A stretch of 64,000 bases of DNA from an uncultured Verrucomicrobiota bacterium (GTDB taxonomy: Bacteria; Verrucomicrobiota; Verrucomicrobiia; Opitutales; Intestinicryptomonadaceae). Positions 35,518 through 44,630 of the stretch are shown piece after piece. Numbering within the stretch: position 1 is the stretch's first letter; the number at the start of each line of letters is the position of its first letter. The stretch is from contig CASDUP010000031.1 in the NCBI GenBank assembly GCA_949283955.1, forward strand, positions 62,001 through 126,000. The letters are read 5' to 3'. A model generated the notes under the pieces. The model saw nothing but the letters and a program-made list of their open reading frames with translations. It was not told the DNA's origin and did not search any database. The position numbers were made by a program, and so were the translations under genes.

Positions 35518-36687
35518 CTATTTTACGGCCTTCTTCAATTCTTCGGCCTTCGAAACGTCCTCCCACGGAAGGTCGGACTTGGAGAAGTGACCGTAATTCG
35601 TAGTCTTCCTGTAAATCGGACGAAGCAAATCGAGCTGCTTTATAATCTCCGCGGGCTTAAACTTGAAAACCTTGCGGATTGCGGCGACAATCTTATCGTC
35701 GGACACGCTCGAAGTTCCAAACGTATCGACTGCTATGCTCAAAGGCTCGGGATATCCTATCGCATAGGCCACCTGTATCTCGCACTTGTCGGCAAGACCC
35801 GCCGCAACTACGTTTTTCGCCACCCATCTGCACATGTACGCCGCAGACCTGTCGACCTTGGACGGATCCTTCCCCGAGAAAGCTCCGCCTCCGTGCCTTC
35901 CGTATCCACCGTAGGTATCCACAATTATTTTCCTGCCGGTAAGACCGGAATCGCCCTGGGGGCCTCCCACAACGAACTTGCCCGTGGGATTTACCAAAAA
36001 TCGAGTTTTGGGAGTTATGAATTTTTTGGGAAGAACTTTTTTAATTACCTTTTCGACTATGTACTTCTCTATCTGGCTGTGTTCGACGTTGGCGGCGTGC
36101 TGGGTGGATACTACCACGTTCTCTATAAACGCGGGCTTTCCGTCCCTGTATGCAACCGCCACTTGGCTCTTGCAGTCGGGGCGAAGCCACTTCGGGCCCT
36201 TCCCGCTCTTCCGCTGCTTTGCCAATTCCTGAAGAATTCTGTGAGCAAACATCACGGGAGCGGGCATATACTCCGGAGTCTCGTTCGTGGCATACCCGAA
36301 CATTATCCCCTGGTCCCCGGCACCCTGTTCTCCGGTGGCCTTGCCCTTGGCCTTGCGGGCGTCGACGCCCTGCGCTATGTCCGGAGACTGCTTCGTCAAC
36401 AAATTCGACACGAAAACTTTGTCCGCGTGAAATACGTCGTCTTCGTTTATATAGCCTATTTCGCGAATGGCCTCGCGGACAATTTTCTCGTAGTCGAGCT
36501 TCGCCTTTGTGGTTATCTCGCCGGCGATGGTGACGCAATTGCTCTTTACGAGCGTCTCGCAAGCTACCCGGCTAAATTTATCCTGGCTCAAACACGCGTC
36601 CAAAACGCTGTCCGAAATATAGTCCGCAACTTTGTCGGGATGTCCCTCTCCAACCGACTCAGATGAAAACACGTAGTCTTTTGTCAT
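35518..36687 (-). CDS. metK: S-adenosylmethionine synthase
   Basis: 389 residues from [19 protein letters not shown]; the frame continues 26 codons upstream without family similarity. [15 protein letters not shown] is the ATP motif I and [19 protein letters not shown] the phosphate-binding motif II. It makes SAM from methionine and ATP. The upstream leader (36688-36772) has a short hairpin (CGAG-CGC-CTCG) but nothing I can match to a SAM riboswitch. The EEP-family gene ends 85 bp before it. Confidence 0.97.
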   Translation of the reverse strand: MTKDYVFSSESVGEGHPDKVADYISDSVLDACLSQDKFSRVACETLVKSNCVTIAGEITTKAKLDYEKIVREAIREIGYINEDDVFHADKVFVSNLLTKQSPDIAQGVDARKAKGKATGEQGAGDQGIMFGYATNETPEYMPAPVMFAHRILQELAKQRKSGKGPKWLRPDCKSQVAVAYRDGKPAFIENVVVSTQHAANVEHSQIEKYIVEKVIKKVLPKKFITPKTRFLVNPTGKFVVGGPQGDSGLTGRKIIVDTYGGYGRHGGGAFSGKDPSKVDRSAAYMCRWVAKNVVAAGLADKCEIQVAYAIGYPEPLSIAVDTFGTSSVSDDKIVAAIRKVFKFKPAEIIKQLDLLRPIYRKTTNYGHFSKSDLPWEDVSKAEELKKAVK

Positions 36688-36772
36688 AATCTTTTCACGG
36701 TATATATTCGTCGATTTCCTTGGCAAGCTTAAACGAGGCGCTCGCAAAACCCCGAAACCGAACAAAAAAAAT

Positions 36773-37711
36773 CTATTCTATCCCGACCGTGGCGGCTATG
36801 GGCATGTGGTCCGACGGATAAACGTCGCCTATATGGTCGTCTATAATCTCCCAATCGAAGACCTTGACGTTCTTTGAGACGAATATGTGGTCTATCATGC
36901 TTGACTTTTTAGCTTCCCCCCTGAAACCGCAAAAGGAATACTCCGGGCCTGATGGAGGAGTCTGCGAAATCGACCTTGAATTTATCAAGTAATCCGAATT
37001 TAAGGCGATTTTTATGCTGCCGCAATTGGAATTTGCATTGAAGTCTCCCGTCACAAAAAACGTTCCTTCCCCCGCTATTTCCCTTATCTTGGAAATTAAA
37101 AGCTCCATTCCCTTTATTTGTTCGGGATCGTCTTTCTTTCGGCGACAAACCATGTGGACGTTGAAGAAATAAAACTCCTTCCCCGTCTTTTTGTCCAAAA
37201 ATAATGCCCAAGTGCAATGGCGCTGGCTGTCGAACCTGTTCTCCGAAAATCCTCCCGAAGGCTTTTCGGGTGTTTTGGAAAACCAAAATTTTCCCGATTT
37301 CAATACTTCGAACCTGTCCTTCTTGTACCATATCGGATTGTTCATGTTGGGAAGAATCAGATCCTTTGAAATGTGTTTTGGAGACCTGCCCTTAAATTTT
37401 TCCGGAGTTTCGTCGCCCATCAACTCCTCTACAAAAGCGTATCCCTCCATGCGCTCGGCAAGCCAGCGGACTTGAAACGCGTAAGGCTCCTGCGAACCGC
37501 ACACATCAAAGCCGTGGGATTTTATCAAATCGGGAATTTGGTTTTTGCGCGCCTCCCAAACTTTCAAATCGTTCGTGTTTCTGCAAAAAGCCATGTTAAA
37601 ACTGGCTACTTTCATCTTTTCTACGGAGTTTTTCGAACAGAGAAAAAACCCCGCAACAACAACACACGCAATCGCCAATAAAACCGACAAAACAACAAAT
37701 TTCCTACCCAT
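36773..37711 (-). CDS. Secreted or membrane-anchored EEP-family hydrolase
   Basis: 312 residues with an N-terminal hydrophobic segment (7-26), either a signal anchor or a signal peptide. Endonuclease/exonuclease/phosphatase motifs in order: [19 protein letters not shown] (metal-binding Glu), [22 protein letters not shown] and [12 protein letters not shown] with the catalytic Asp-His. Secreted family members attack phosphodiesters of nucleic acids, phospholipids or sugar phosphates. Located between gltX and metK with a terminator upstream, so probably its own unit. The substrate is not predictable. Confidence 0.85.
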   Translation of the reverse strand: MGRKFVVLSVLLAIACVVVAGFFLCSKNSVEKMKVASFNMAFCRNTNDLKVWEARKNQIPDLIKSHGFDVCGSQEPYAFQVRWLAERMEGYAFVEELMGDETPEKFKGRSPKHISKDLILPNMNNPIWYKKDRFEVLKSGKFWFSKTPEKPSGGFSENRFDSQRHCTWALFLDKKTGKEFYFFNVHMVCRRKKDDPEQIKGMELLISKIREIAGEGTFFVTGDFNANSNCGSIKIALNSDYLINSRSISQTPPSGPEYSFCGFRGEAKKSSMIDHIFVSKNVKVFDWEIIDDHIGDVYPSDHMPIAATVGIE

Positions 37712-37746
37712 GCCCGCAGAAAAAATACAATGCGAAAAAAAGTCAA

Positions 37747-37775
37747 TAAAAAGCTCCGCCCAAAAAAGGCGGAGC
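37747..37775 (-). terminator. Terminator of gltX
   Basis: GCTCCGCC / GGCGGAGC (37753-37775) with a seven-base loop and a T run on the minus strand, 5 bp after the gltX stop. Confidence 0.88.
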
Positions 37776-37780
37776 CAAAA

Positions 37781-39106
37781 TTACTTGAGTTCCGACAAGG
37801 CCCTCTTAAGCCTCTCCACGCATTTATCTTTTCCAAGCGCCTCCGCCATGGACATCAAATCTGGACCACCGGATTGACCCGAAAGGGCATACCTCAGCGC
37901 CGGAAAGTAGTCGTTGGGGCGAATTCCGTTGCCCTCCGCCAGCGCCGCAAGCTGATCGTGCAACAGGGACGCGTCGACCTTTTCCAAAGATTCGAAAAAC
38001 GGCAACATCTCCGACATTCTCGCAAGAGGATCGCCCTTCTTGAACGTTCGCTCCCTGCCTCCCTCGTCGAATGCGTAATTGTCGTTGAAAAAGTATTCTA
38101 CCATGGACGGAAAGGAATCCATAGCCGAAACCTTGGGCTGGCAAAGCGCAAACACCTTGTCGGAATACTCCGCAGGATAGTTTAAATACGAAGCCAAACC
38201 GAAAGCATCGAGCGTCTCCCTGCAAATCTTCGAAAACCTATCGGCAGGAAGAGCCCTTATGTGCTCGGTGTTGAAATGAGCCATCTTGCGCTCGTCAAAA
38301 CGCGCGTTACTCTTCACTATGCCTCCAAAATCAAACAGCTCGGCTATATCCCTCGGAGAGGAGAATATTTCCCTGTCGTGCTTCGGATTCCAACCAAGCA
38401 AAGAAAGATAGTTCACCACGGCCTCCGGCAAAAATCTCCTTTCCCTGTACTCCTCTATCAGAGCCCCGCGGTCTCTCTTGCTCATCTTGCCTTGGCCAAC
38501 GCTCTTCAAGATTAGAGGAATGTGCGCAAATTTCGGAAGCGGAGCTTCAAAAGCTTTGAACAACTCTATGTGCTTGTTCGTGTTCGTGAGGTGGTCCTGC
38601 CCGCGAATCACATTCGTTATCTCCATGCAGATATCGTCCACCACGTTCACAAAATGAAACACGGGAGATCCGTCCGAACGAAAAATCGGAAAATCCTTTT
38701 CCTCCATTCTCTCCACGTCCCCATATACGAGATCGTGCAAAACCTGCTTCTGGCCAGACACCTTGAAAAATACCGCTCCGTCCTTGTCGTACGCCCGGCC
38801 CTTGGCGCGAAGAATCTCGAGAAATTTTAAATATATATCCCCCCTCTTACTTTGAAAATACGGACCGTATTTTCCTCCCACTTCCGGGCCCTCGTCCCAG
38901 TCCAAACCGAGCCAACGCATTCCCTCCAGCAAAACGTCCAACGCCTCCTTCGTGTTGCGCTCCTTGTCCGTGTCCTCTATCCTGAGAACGAAATCGCCTC
39001 CGGTGTGCCTGGCGTATAGCCAGTTGAACAGCGCCGTGCGCGCGCTTCCTATGTGAAAGAACCCCGTAGGGCTCGGGGCAAATCTCACTCTTACTTTGTC
39101 GCTCAT
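37781..39106 (-). CDS. gltX: Glutamyl-tRNA synthetase
   Basis: 441 residues, somewhat shorter than the usual 465-500. RFAPSPTGFFHIGSARTALF includes the class I HIGH-type motif, LRIEDTDKERN binds Glu, and GQGKMSKRDRGA is the KMSKS-type motif. The anticodon-binding C-terminal part (about 310-441) is compact. Whether it is discriminating (Glu only) or also charges tRNA-Gln cannot be told here. The NUDIX gene is 57 bp upstream on the same strand. Confidence 0.95.
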   Translation of the reverse strand: MSDKVRVRFAPSPTGFFHIGSARTALFNWLYARHTGGDFVLRIEDTDKERNTKEALDVLLEGMRWLGLDWDEGPEVGGKYGPYFQSKRGDIYLKFLEILRAKGRAYDKDGAVFFKVSGQKQVLHDLVYGDVERMEEKDFPIFRSDGSPVFHFVNVVDDICMEITNVIRGQDHLTNTNKHIELFKAFEAPLPKFAHIPLILKSVGQGKMSKRDRGALIEEYRERRFLPEAVVNYLSLLGWNPKHDREIFSSPRDIAELFDFGGIVKSNARFDERKMAHFNTEHIRALPADRFSKICRETLDAFGLASYLNYPAEYSDKVFALCQPKVSAMDSFPSMVEYFFNDNYAFDEGGRERTFKKGDPLARMSEMLPFFESLEKVDASLLHDQLAALAEGNGIRPNDYFPALRYALSGQSGGPDLMSMAEALGKDKCVERLKRALSELK

Positions 39107-39163
39107 TTCCGTTAAGTTTGAATTTCGAGCCTGCGCTCTATTTTTTTATCTAAACTGCCGATA

Positions 39164-39769
39164 TTAAACCCCGCCAACAGACTTTTTCCAGAAAAAATAA
39201 ACGCGGACAAACGACCTCGTAAACTTTTCCGGATTTTCCGAAATCTCCCTTTCAAATTTAGAAATTTCCATCCACTCGAAGGAATCCACCTCCATCGGAG
39301 AAAATGAAAATTTTTGGGAGACGGGAACCTCCATTTCATAAACGAACGTAAATTCATTTCCGGTTTCGGAACATGCGTGAATCTTTCCTATTTTTTTCAA
39401 ATCGCCCAAAACAACCGAAATTCCGGTCTCCTCGCGAAGCTCCCGCAATACCGACTCGTCGTAGCTCTCTCCGGAGTCGACGTGCCCCGAACAGGAAGTG
39501 GTGTACATGCCCGGATTCAAATCTTTGAGTGCGCTTCTTTTTTGAAGCAAAATTTTCTTTTCGGGAAGTTTGGCCGAAGAGCAACTTTGACAAAACGGCG
39601 GATAGGATCCCTCTTTGGAAAATATCAACACGTGAACTGCCCTGTGCAAAAGCCCCTTGGAGTGAACCTCGGACCTGGCGGCTTTTCCCACCACGTTGTC
39701 GGAGAAATCCACGATATCAAAAATATCCTCTCCTATTCCCCCTCCAGGCGTATTTTTTAAATTCTCCAT
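39164..39769 (-). CDS. NUDIX hydrolase
   Basis: 201 residues. The Nudix box is complete (GHVDSGES...RELREETGI, about 94-116), preceded by LLHRAVHVLIFSKEG and LLQKRSALKDLNPGMYTTSCSGHV, a layout shared with YfcD and isopentenyl-diphosphate isomerase-like enzymes. It hydrolyses a nucleoside diphosphate-linked compound. A CQSC pair at about 61-64 is unusual and could be a redox or metal site. It lies between the ppdK terminator and gltX and shares the gltX direction. Confidence 0.85.
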   Translation of the reverse strand: MENLKNTPGGGIGEDIFDIVDFSDNVVGKAARSEVHSKGLLHRAVHVLIFSKEGSYPPFCQSCSSAKLPEKKILLQKRSALKDLNPGMYTTSCSGHVDSGESYDESVLRELREETGISVVLGDLKKIGKIHACSETGNEFTFVYEMEVPVSQKFSFSPMEVDSFEWMEISKFEREISENPEKFTRSFVRVYFFWKKSVGGV

Positions 39770-39891
39770 TCCAAAACGAATGCCCTTTTAAAAATTTTTC
39801 TCAAACAAAATCTATTTTTTCCCACAGCGCAAAAATTCCCCTCCTTAAAAAAATTTTCCCCCATTAAACCTCCATCGCATTTCCTAAAAGC

Positions 39892-39920
39892 AAAAAGCGG
39901 CGCGGAAATATCCGCGCCGC
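39892..39920 (-). terminator. Terminator of ppdK
   Basis: A perfect ten-base stem GCGGCGCGGA / TCCGCGCCGC with an AATA centre, then T5 on the minus strand. Located 8 bp after the ppdK stop. Confidence 0.9.
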
Positions 39921-39927
39921 CTCAAGA

Positions 39928-42693
39928 TCACATCTTTGACTTTATCGCCGCTTGCGCCGCCGCAAGCCTTGCCACCGGCACGCGCGGCGGCGAACAACTC
40001 ACATAGTTGAGTCCGACGTCGTTGAAGAAGGTGATGGAATCCGGATCTCCTCCGTGCTCTCCGCAAACTCCAAGCTTCAGATTCTTGCGAACCGATCTTC
40101 CCTTCTCTGCACCGATTCTGACAAGCTGACCCACTCCGTTCTGGTCTATCGAGGCGAAGGGGTTTTGAGGAAGAATATCGAGCTCCTTGTAGCGTCCGAG
40201 GAAGGAACCGGAGTCGTCGCGGCTCATTCCGAGGCCCGTCTGGGTTAGGTCGTTCGTTCCGAAGGAGAAGAACTCTGCCTCTTCCGCTATCTCGTTTGCG
40301 GTGAGAGCCCCGCGGGGAACTTCAATCATGGTTCCGACCATATAGTCGAACTTTATCCCCTTTTCCTTCATCACTTCCTTGGCGACGTTCTCTATGATTT
40401 CCTTCTGGTACTTGAGCTCCTTTACGAAGCCCACGAGCGGAACCATAATTTCGGGCTTAATCTTAAGCTTTTTGTTAGCCTTCATCACGTTCGCGGCCGC
40501 TTCAAATATCGCGCGGGCCTGCATCTCCGTGATTTCGGGATAAGAATTGCCCAAGCGGCAGCCCCTGTGTCCGAGCATGGGATTCTGCTCTTTGAGCGTA
40601 GCGCACCTCTCGATTATAGATTCGGGAGTGACGTTCATCTTTTCGGCAAGAGCCGTGGGATTTTCGCGCGGCAGGAATTCGTGCAGCGGCGGATCGAGCA
40701 GGCGGATTGTGACGGGCAATCCCTCCATCGCCTGGAATATTCCCTCGAAATCCTTCCTCTGGTACGGAAGAAGTTTGGCAAGGGCGCGCTGGCGCTCGCT
40801 TACATTCGAGGCGAGTATCATCTCGCGCATGGCGTCTATCCTATCTCCCTCGAAGAACATGTGCTCCGTGCGGCACAGACCTATTCCCTCAGCTCCGAGA
40901 CAAACAGCCATTTTCGCCTGCGCTGGCGAATCGGCATTCGTGCGTACGCCAAGCTTGCGATACTTGTCCGCCCACTTCATCACGGTGTCGAACAATTTGT
41001 ACGTGTAGCTCTTTGCGGGCTTCAATTTTCCGGTGAGAACCCTGATGACCTCGCTTGGGGCAGTCTCGATTTCTCCGAGGAATATCTCCCCTGTTGTTCC
41101 GTCTATGGAGATGTAGTCTCCCTCCTTTATCACCTCTCCGCCGACAGTCATGATTCTCTTTTGGTAATCCATCACGATGTCGCTTGCTCCGCAGATGCAA
41201 ACTTTTCCCATCTGACGGGCAACGAGGGCAGCGTGGGAACTCACACCTCCTCTGGAAGTAAGAATTCCTTCCGCAGCTATCATTCCACGAAGATCCTCGG
41301 GCGAAGTTTCCTCCCTGCAAAGGACGACCTTGTACCCGCGGGAATTCTCGAGCTCCGCGGCCGCGGCCGTAAAGGCTACTTTTCCGCTCGCCGCGCCGGG
41401 ACCTGCCGGAAGGCCTTTTGCAAGGCACTTCGCCTTGGCCACAGCCGAGGACGCAAACACCGGAACCAAGAGGCTCGAAACCGAATCCGCGGGAATTTTT
41501 AAAATCGCGGTCTTTTCGTCCATCAACCTCTCCTTGTTCATCTCAACAGCAATTCTGACAGCGGCAAGACCGGTGCGCTTCCCGTTTCTTGTCTGAAGCA
41601 TGAAGAGCTTGTTTTCCTGAATGGTAAACTCGAAGTCCTGCATGTCGCGGAAGTGCTTCTCCAGCTTCGAGCGGATATCCAAAAGCTCCTTGTAGGCCTT
41701 GGGCATCTCCTTTTTCATCTGGGCTATCGGATGGGGAGTGCGAACTCCCGCCACGACGTCCTCTCCCTGGGCGTTGATGAGATACTCTCCGTAAAACACG
41801 TTCTCTCCGTTCGTGGGGGCGCGGGTAAACGCCACTCCGGTTGCGGAAGTGTTCCCCTTGTTTCCAAATACCATCGTCTGAACATTGACCGCAGTTCCCC
41901 AGTCGGAGGGAATGCCGTACTTCTGGCGGTAAATGATAGCCCTCTCGTTCATCCACGATCCGAACACCGCTCCAATAGCTCCCCAGAGCTGCTCATAGAC
42001 GTCCTGGGGGAAAGTTTTCTTGGTGTATTCGAGAATCAAAGCCTTGTATCTTTTTACGAGCTCGCGGAGATCGTCGACTTCGAGATCTGTGTCCATCTCC
42101 TTGCCCGTTTCCGCCTTGAGGGTTTCCATGACTTCGTGGAACGGATCCTGATCCGCCTCGGACTTCGCGTGGACTCCCATTACTACGTCTCCGTACATCT
42201 GTATGAAGCGGCGATAGCAATCCCATGCAAAGCGCGGATTGCTGGTGGTCTTGGCAAGGCCCTCGACCGTTTTGTCGTTGAGGCCCAAGTTGAGAATAGT
42301 GTCCATCATTCCCGGCATCGACTCGCGGGCTCCCGAACGAACCGAAAACAGGAGGGGATCATTCGCATCGCCGAAAAGCTTGCCCATCTGCTTTTCTACC
42401 GACTTGACTCCAGCGCGAACATCGGCATCCAAGCAAGAGGGATACTTTTTATTGTGCTCGTAGAAATATGTGCAGACTTCCGTTGTAATGGTAAATCCTG
42501 GAGGAACTGGGAGTCCTATTCTCGCCATTTCCGCAAGGTTAGCGCCCTTGCCTCCAAGAAGATTTCTCATCTTCGCGTTGCCGTCCGTCTTTACTCCGAA
42601 GAGATACGTATACTTGACCTTTTTGCCCGACGCCGCCTTAGCCTTCGTTTTGGAGCCTGCGGACGCCGCCTTTTTAGCAATTTTTTTTGCCAT
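39928..42693 (-). CDS. ppdK: Pyruvate, phosphate dikinase
   Basis: 921 residues from MAKKIAKKA. After a Lys/Ala/Ser-rich extension of about 30 residues, the enzyme starts at YTYLFG. The nucleotide-binding domain has [23 protein letters not shown], the phospho-His domain has [17 protein letters not shown] (His carrier), and the PEP/pyruvate domain has the GLCRTEHMF and [14 protein letters not shown] motifs, with the catalytic Cys in CGEHGG. It interconverts pyruvate + ATP + Pi and PEP + AMP + PPi. It has its own terminator and a structured leader. Together with the PPi-type phosphofructokinase it suggests PPi-linked glycolysis or gluconeogenesis. Confidence 0.96.
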   Translation of the reverse strand: MAKKIAKKAASAGSKTKAKAASGKKVKYTYLFGVKTDGNAKMRNLLGGKGANLAEMARIGLPVPPGFTITTEVCTYFYEHNKKYPSCLDADVRAGVKSVEKQMGKLFGDANDPLLFSVRSGARESMPGMMDTILNLGLNDKTVEGLAKTTSNPRFAWDCYRRFIQMYGDVVMGVHAKSEADQDPFHEVMETLKAETGKEMDTDLEVDDLRELVKRYKALILEYTKKTFPQDVYEQLWGAIGAVFGSWMNERAIIYRQKYGIPSDWGTAVNVQTMVFGNKGNTSATGVAFTRAPTNGENVFYGEYLINAQGEDVVAGVRTPHPIAQMKKEMPKAYKELLDIRSKLEKHFRDMQDFEFTIQENKLFMLQTRNGKRTGLAAVRIAVEMNKERLMDEKTAILKIPADSVSSLLVPVFASSAVAKAKCLAKGLPAGPGAASGKVAFTAAAAELENSRGYKVVLCREETSPEDLRGMIAAEGILTSRGGVSSHAALVARQMGKVCICGASDIVMDYQKRIMTVGGEVIKEGDYISIDGTTGEIFLGEIETAPSEVIRVLTGKLKPAKSYTYKLFDTVMKWADKYRKLGVRTNADSPAQAKMAVCLGAEGIGLCRTEHMFFEGDRIDAMREMILASNVSERQRALAKLLPYQRKDFEGIFQAMEGLPVTIRLLDPPLHEFLPRENPTALAEKMNVTPESIIERCATLKEQNPMLGHRGCRLGNSYPEITEMQARAIFEAAANVMKANKKLKIKPEIMVPLVGFVKELKYQKEIIENVAKEVMKEKGIKFDYMVGTMIEVPRGALTANEIAEEAEFFSFGTNDLTQTGLGMSRDDSGSFLGRYKELDILPQNPFASIDQNGVGQLVRIGAEKGRSVRKNLKLGVCGEHGGDPDSITFFNDVGLNYVSCSPPRVPVARLAAAQAAIKSKM

Positions 42694-42870
42694 ATATTTT
42701 GTCGGATTATATTTATTGTTTTGCTGGGGTCGCCTTCTTTCGGAGTCGCCCAAGGCGTTTTTCAGTCTTGGCGAGGTCTCCCGCGAAAAGCGCCGGAGCC
42801 TAAAAAGAAAGCGCTTCGCACAAAATTTGTGCGAAGAACGACGCGAGACGGAATCGTGTCTCGCGAGGTG
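42694..42870 (-). promoter_or_regulatory. Structured 5' leader of ppdK with three hairpins
   Basis: On the minus strand, upstream of the ppdK start, lie CGCGAGAC / GTCTCGCG (42842-42865), CTTCGCAC / GTGCGAAG (42814-42836) and CGCCAAG / CTTGGGCG (about 42750-42776, one bulge), then an AT-rich stretch to the ATG. I cannot match them to a known riboswitch. They may be an attenuator, a mRNA stabiliser or the end of an upstream transcript. Confidence 0.5.
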
Positions 42871-43046
42871 AAGTATCAAAAAAATAGCTTAAAATTGTCA
42901 ACAAGTTTTTCGCCGTTTTTTGCCCCGAACCGACAAAAGGGAAGTTCTACCCTTCCCCGCCGGTAGGCGCGGCAAAAACTAACAGCCCGCGATTTCCCGA
43001 CGGGAAATTTACGCAAGCCAAGTTCCGCAACTCCAAACCGCACGCT
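42871..43046. other. Intergenic stretch upstream of ppdK leader
   Basis: About 175 bp between the leader and the GH28-like gene. It must hold the ppdK promoter, but I see no clear -35/-10 pair. No gene is present. Confidence 0.4.
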
Positions 43047-44489
43047 CTATTCGAAGGATATTTTATCCGCAAAATCCGGAAAAATTTTCACATTTGGAGA
43101 ATCTTTCCCGATTTTCTTCCCAAAATAATTTATGTTCTCCAGGCTGAAATTCTTAACCGAGCGCTCTTCGTCCCAACCTTTAAAATAAAGAATACCCTTG
43201 AATTTGCCCTTACTTCCCTCGACTGTCAAATTCTTCACGGAACAATTCGAAAGCCGCCCGGCTACTTTGTATCCGGAATATTTTACCACCCTCGGATTCG
43301 CCATCAGCACGATCATATCGCTACCGTCGGAATGTATCTTTATTCCGTCGAACTTTATATTTTCCATCGGCATATCTCCAGACGGCTGTAGCCATATTAT
43401 GGAATTAGACCAATAGTCCTCGGGGGGACGCATATTAACACTGTAAAACGGTATAAATATATTTTTGAAATTTATGTTGGACATTTTTGGGGCGTTGCAT
43501 TCGTAGCCTATCCTGAATATGTTGGCGAAGTCTGTCCAAAAAATGCAATCCCGAACAAGTATGTTCTCGCAAGGATTTTTTCCGCTCGTTCCCTTGACCG
43601 CCACGATGTCGTCCTGGGCTCGCGCGAAAACTTTTTCTATCAATACATCCGAAGAATTGCAAATATCTATTGCGTCGTCGTTCAACATTCTCGAAGAGCA
43701 AATCTTTACTCCCTCCAAAAGAACTTTTTTGCAGTCTTGAACTACGAGAGTCCATCCGAAGGGTTCGGTTATTATGACGTCCTTGACAGTGACGTTCTCG
43801 CAATTTTCGAACCTGACAAAGTGTCCTCTGGCAAATCTTGGGAACAGGCTTCCGCTTATGATACCTCTGCCTCTGATGGATATATTTTTCCCCTTCGCCA
43901 AAATCGTTCCTTTCACCACTGCTCCTCCCGCCACGTACAGTGTCTGGTTATCCTTTAGCTTTATCGGACTTTCCAAAACGTGCGTTCCCGCGTCGAACCT
44001 TATCATATTGGGATCTTCGGATTTTGGAATGTCGCTTTCTATGGGATTCCCGAAAATTATAAGCGGCATTTCCCTTCCCTCTCGCGCAAGGACCGCCGAA
44101 AACGGCCTATCGGCACTAAACGACATCCTCTCGCCTTTTATAGAACCAACTCCGCCCTTTTTCAAGTTGGACATTTTTGGGAAAAGCTCAGCTTTGTCGA
44201 GAGACGAACCGGAATACACTTCCACATTCACCCTGCCTTTGAAATCGAAGTATGTGAAAAAGTATTCACCTCCCTCAAACATGGGCGAAGAAGCTCTATA
44301 TATGTCGAGTTCATTTCCGTTCACAAAAACTCTATATCCGTTTCTTGCCACTCCCATTTTGTCGAGACTTCTCATATTCACCGACTCTCCGGAAGGAGCC
44401 GGATATATTATTATCTTATCTTCTCCCATAAGCCCGGGCGAAAAAAACACGACCAGCAATTCAAACGCTATAAACAAGCTTCCTTTCAT
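43047..44489 (-). CDS. Secreted right-handed beta-helix protein, GH28/GH49-like
   Basis: 480 residues from MKGSLFIAFE with a signal peptide (1-22). After an N-terminal beta-sandwich (about 25-150), a parallel beta-helix runs from LYVAGGAVVKGTILAKGKNISIRGRG to the end. Two polygalacturonase-type acidic motifs remain: LNDDAIDICNS (usual NTDGID) and AQDDIVAVKG (usual GDDCIAIK). The GHG motif is replaced by FANIFRIG and there is no RIK motif. Three acidic residues without the His fit the GH49-type or another uncharacterised branch. The substrate is likely a plant or mucin polysaccharide, but this is inference. Confidence 0.72.
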   Translation of the reverse strand: MKGSLFIAFELLVVFFSPGLMGEDKIIIYPAPSGESVNMRSLDKMGVARNGYRVFVNGNELDIYRASSPMFEGGEYFFTYFDFKGRVNVEVYSGSSLDKAELFPKMSNLKKGGVGSIKGERMSFSADRPFSAVLAREGREMPLIIFGNPIESDIPKSEDPNMIRFDAGTHVLESPIKLKDNQTLYVAGGAVVKGTILAKGKNISIRGRGIISGSLFPRFARGHFVRFENCENVTVKDVIITEPFGWTLVVQDCKKVLLEGVKICSSRMLNDDAIDICNSSDVLIEKVFARAQDDIVAVKGTSGKNPCENILVRDCIFWTDFANIFRIGYECNAPKMSNINFKNIFIPFYSVNMRPPEDYWSNSIIWLQPSGDMPMENIKFDGIKIHSDGSDMIVLMANPRVVKYSGYKVAGRLSNCSVKNLTVEGSKGKFKGILYFKGWDEERSVKNFSLENINYFGKKIGKDSPNVKIFPDFADKISFE

Positions 44490-44574
44490 AAAACACTCCG
44501 AGACTTTCAAAAACAAAAGCTACATATCCTCGCCGCCCGGGAGGTAGCGTAAATGGTTAAAAAAATTTTTCCAC

Positions 44575-44609
44575 AAAAAAGAGCTCCGGATAGAAAGAAT
44601 CCGAAGCTC
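44575..44609 (-). terminator. Terminator of the PEP-CTERM gene
   Basis: GAGCTtCGGAT / ATCCGgAGCTC (one mismatch, seven-base loop) and a T run on the minus strand, 22 bp past the stop. Confidence 0.85.
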
Positions 44610-44630
44610 CGAAATTTGATATTTGCAATT

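Noticed and set aside
35587-36666. 359-residue open frame antisense to metK
   Set aside because: metK is certain, and the antisense product has no recognisable feature.
36688-36772. SAM riboswitch before metK
   Set aside because: Only a short CGAG-CGC-CTCG hairpin is present; the conserved SAM riboswitch cores I know cannot be placed in 85 nt of this sequence.
41653-42966. 437-residue open frame antisense to ppdK
   Set aside because: It lies opposite an unmistakable PPDK, has no domain pattern, and its composition is typical of a shadow frame.
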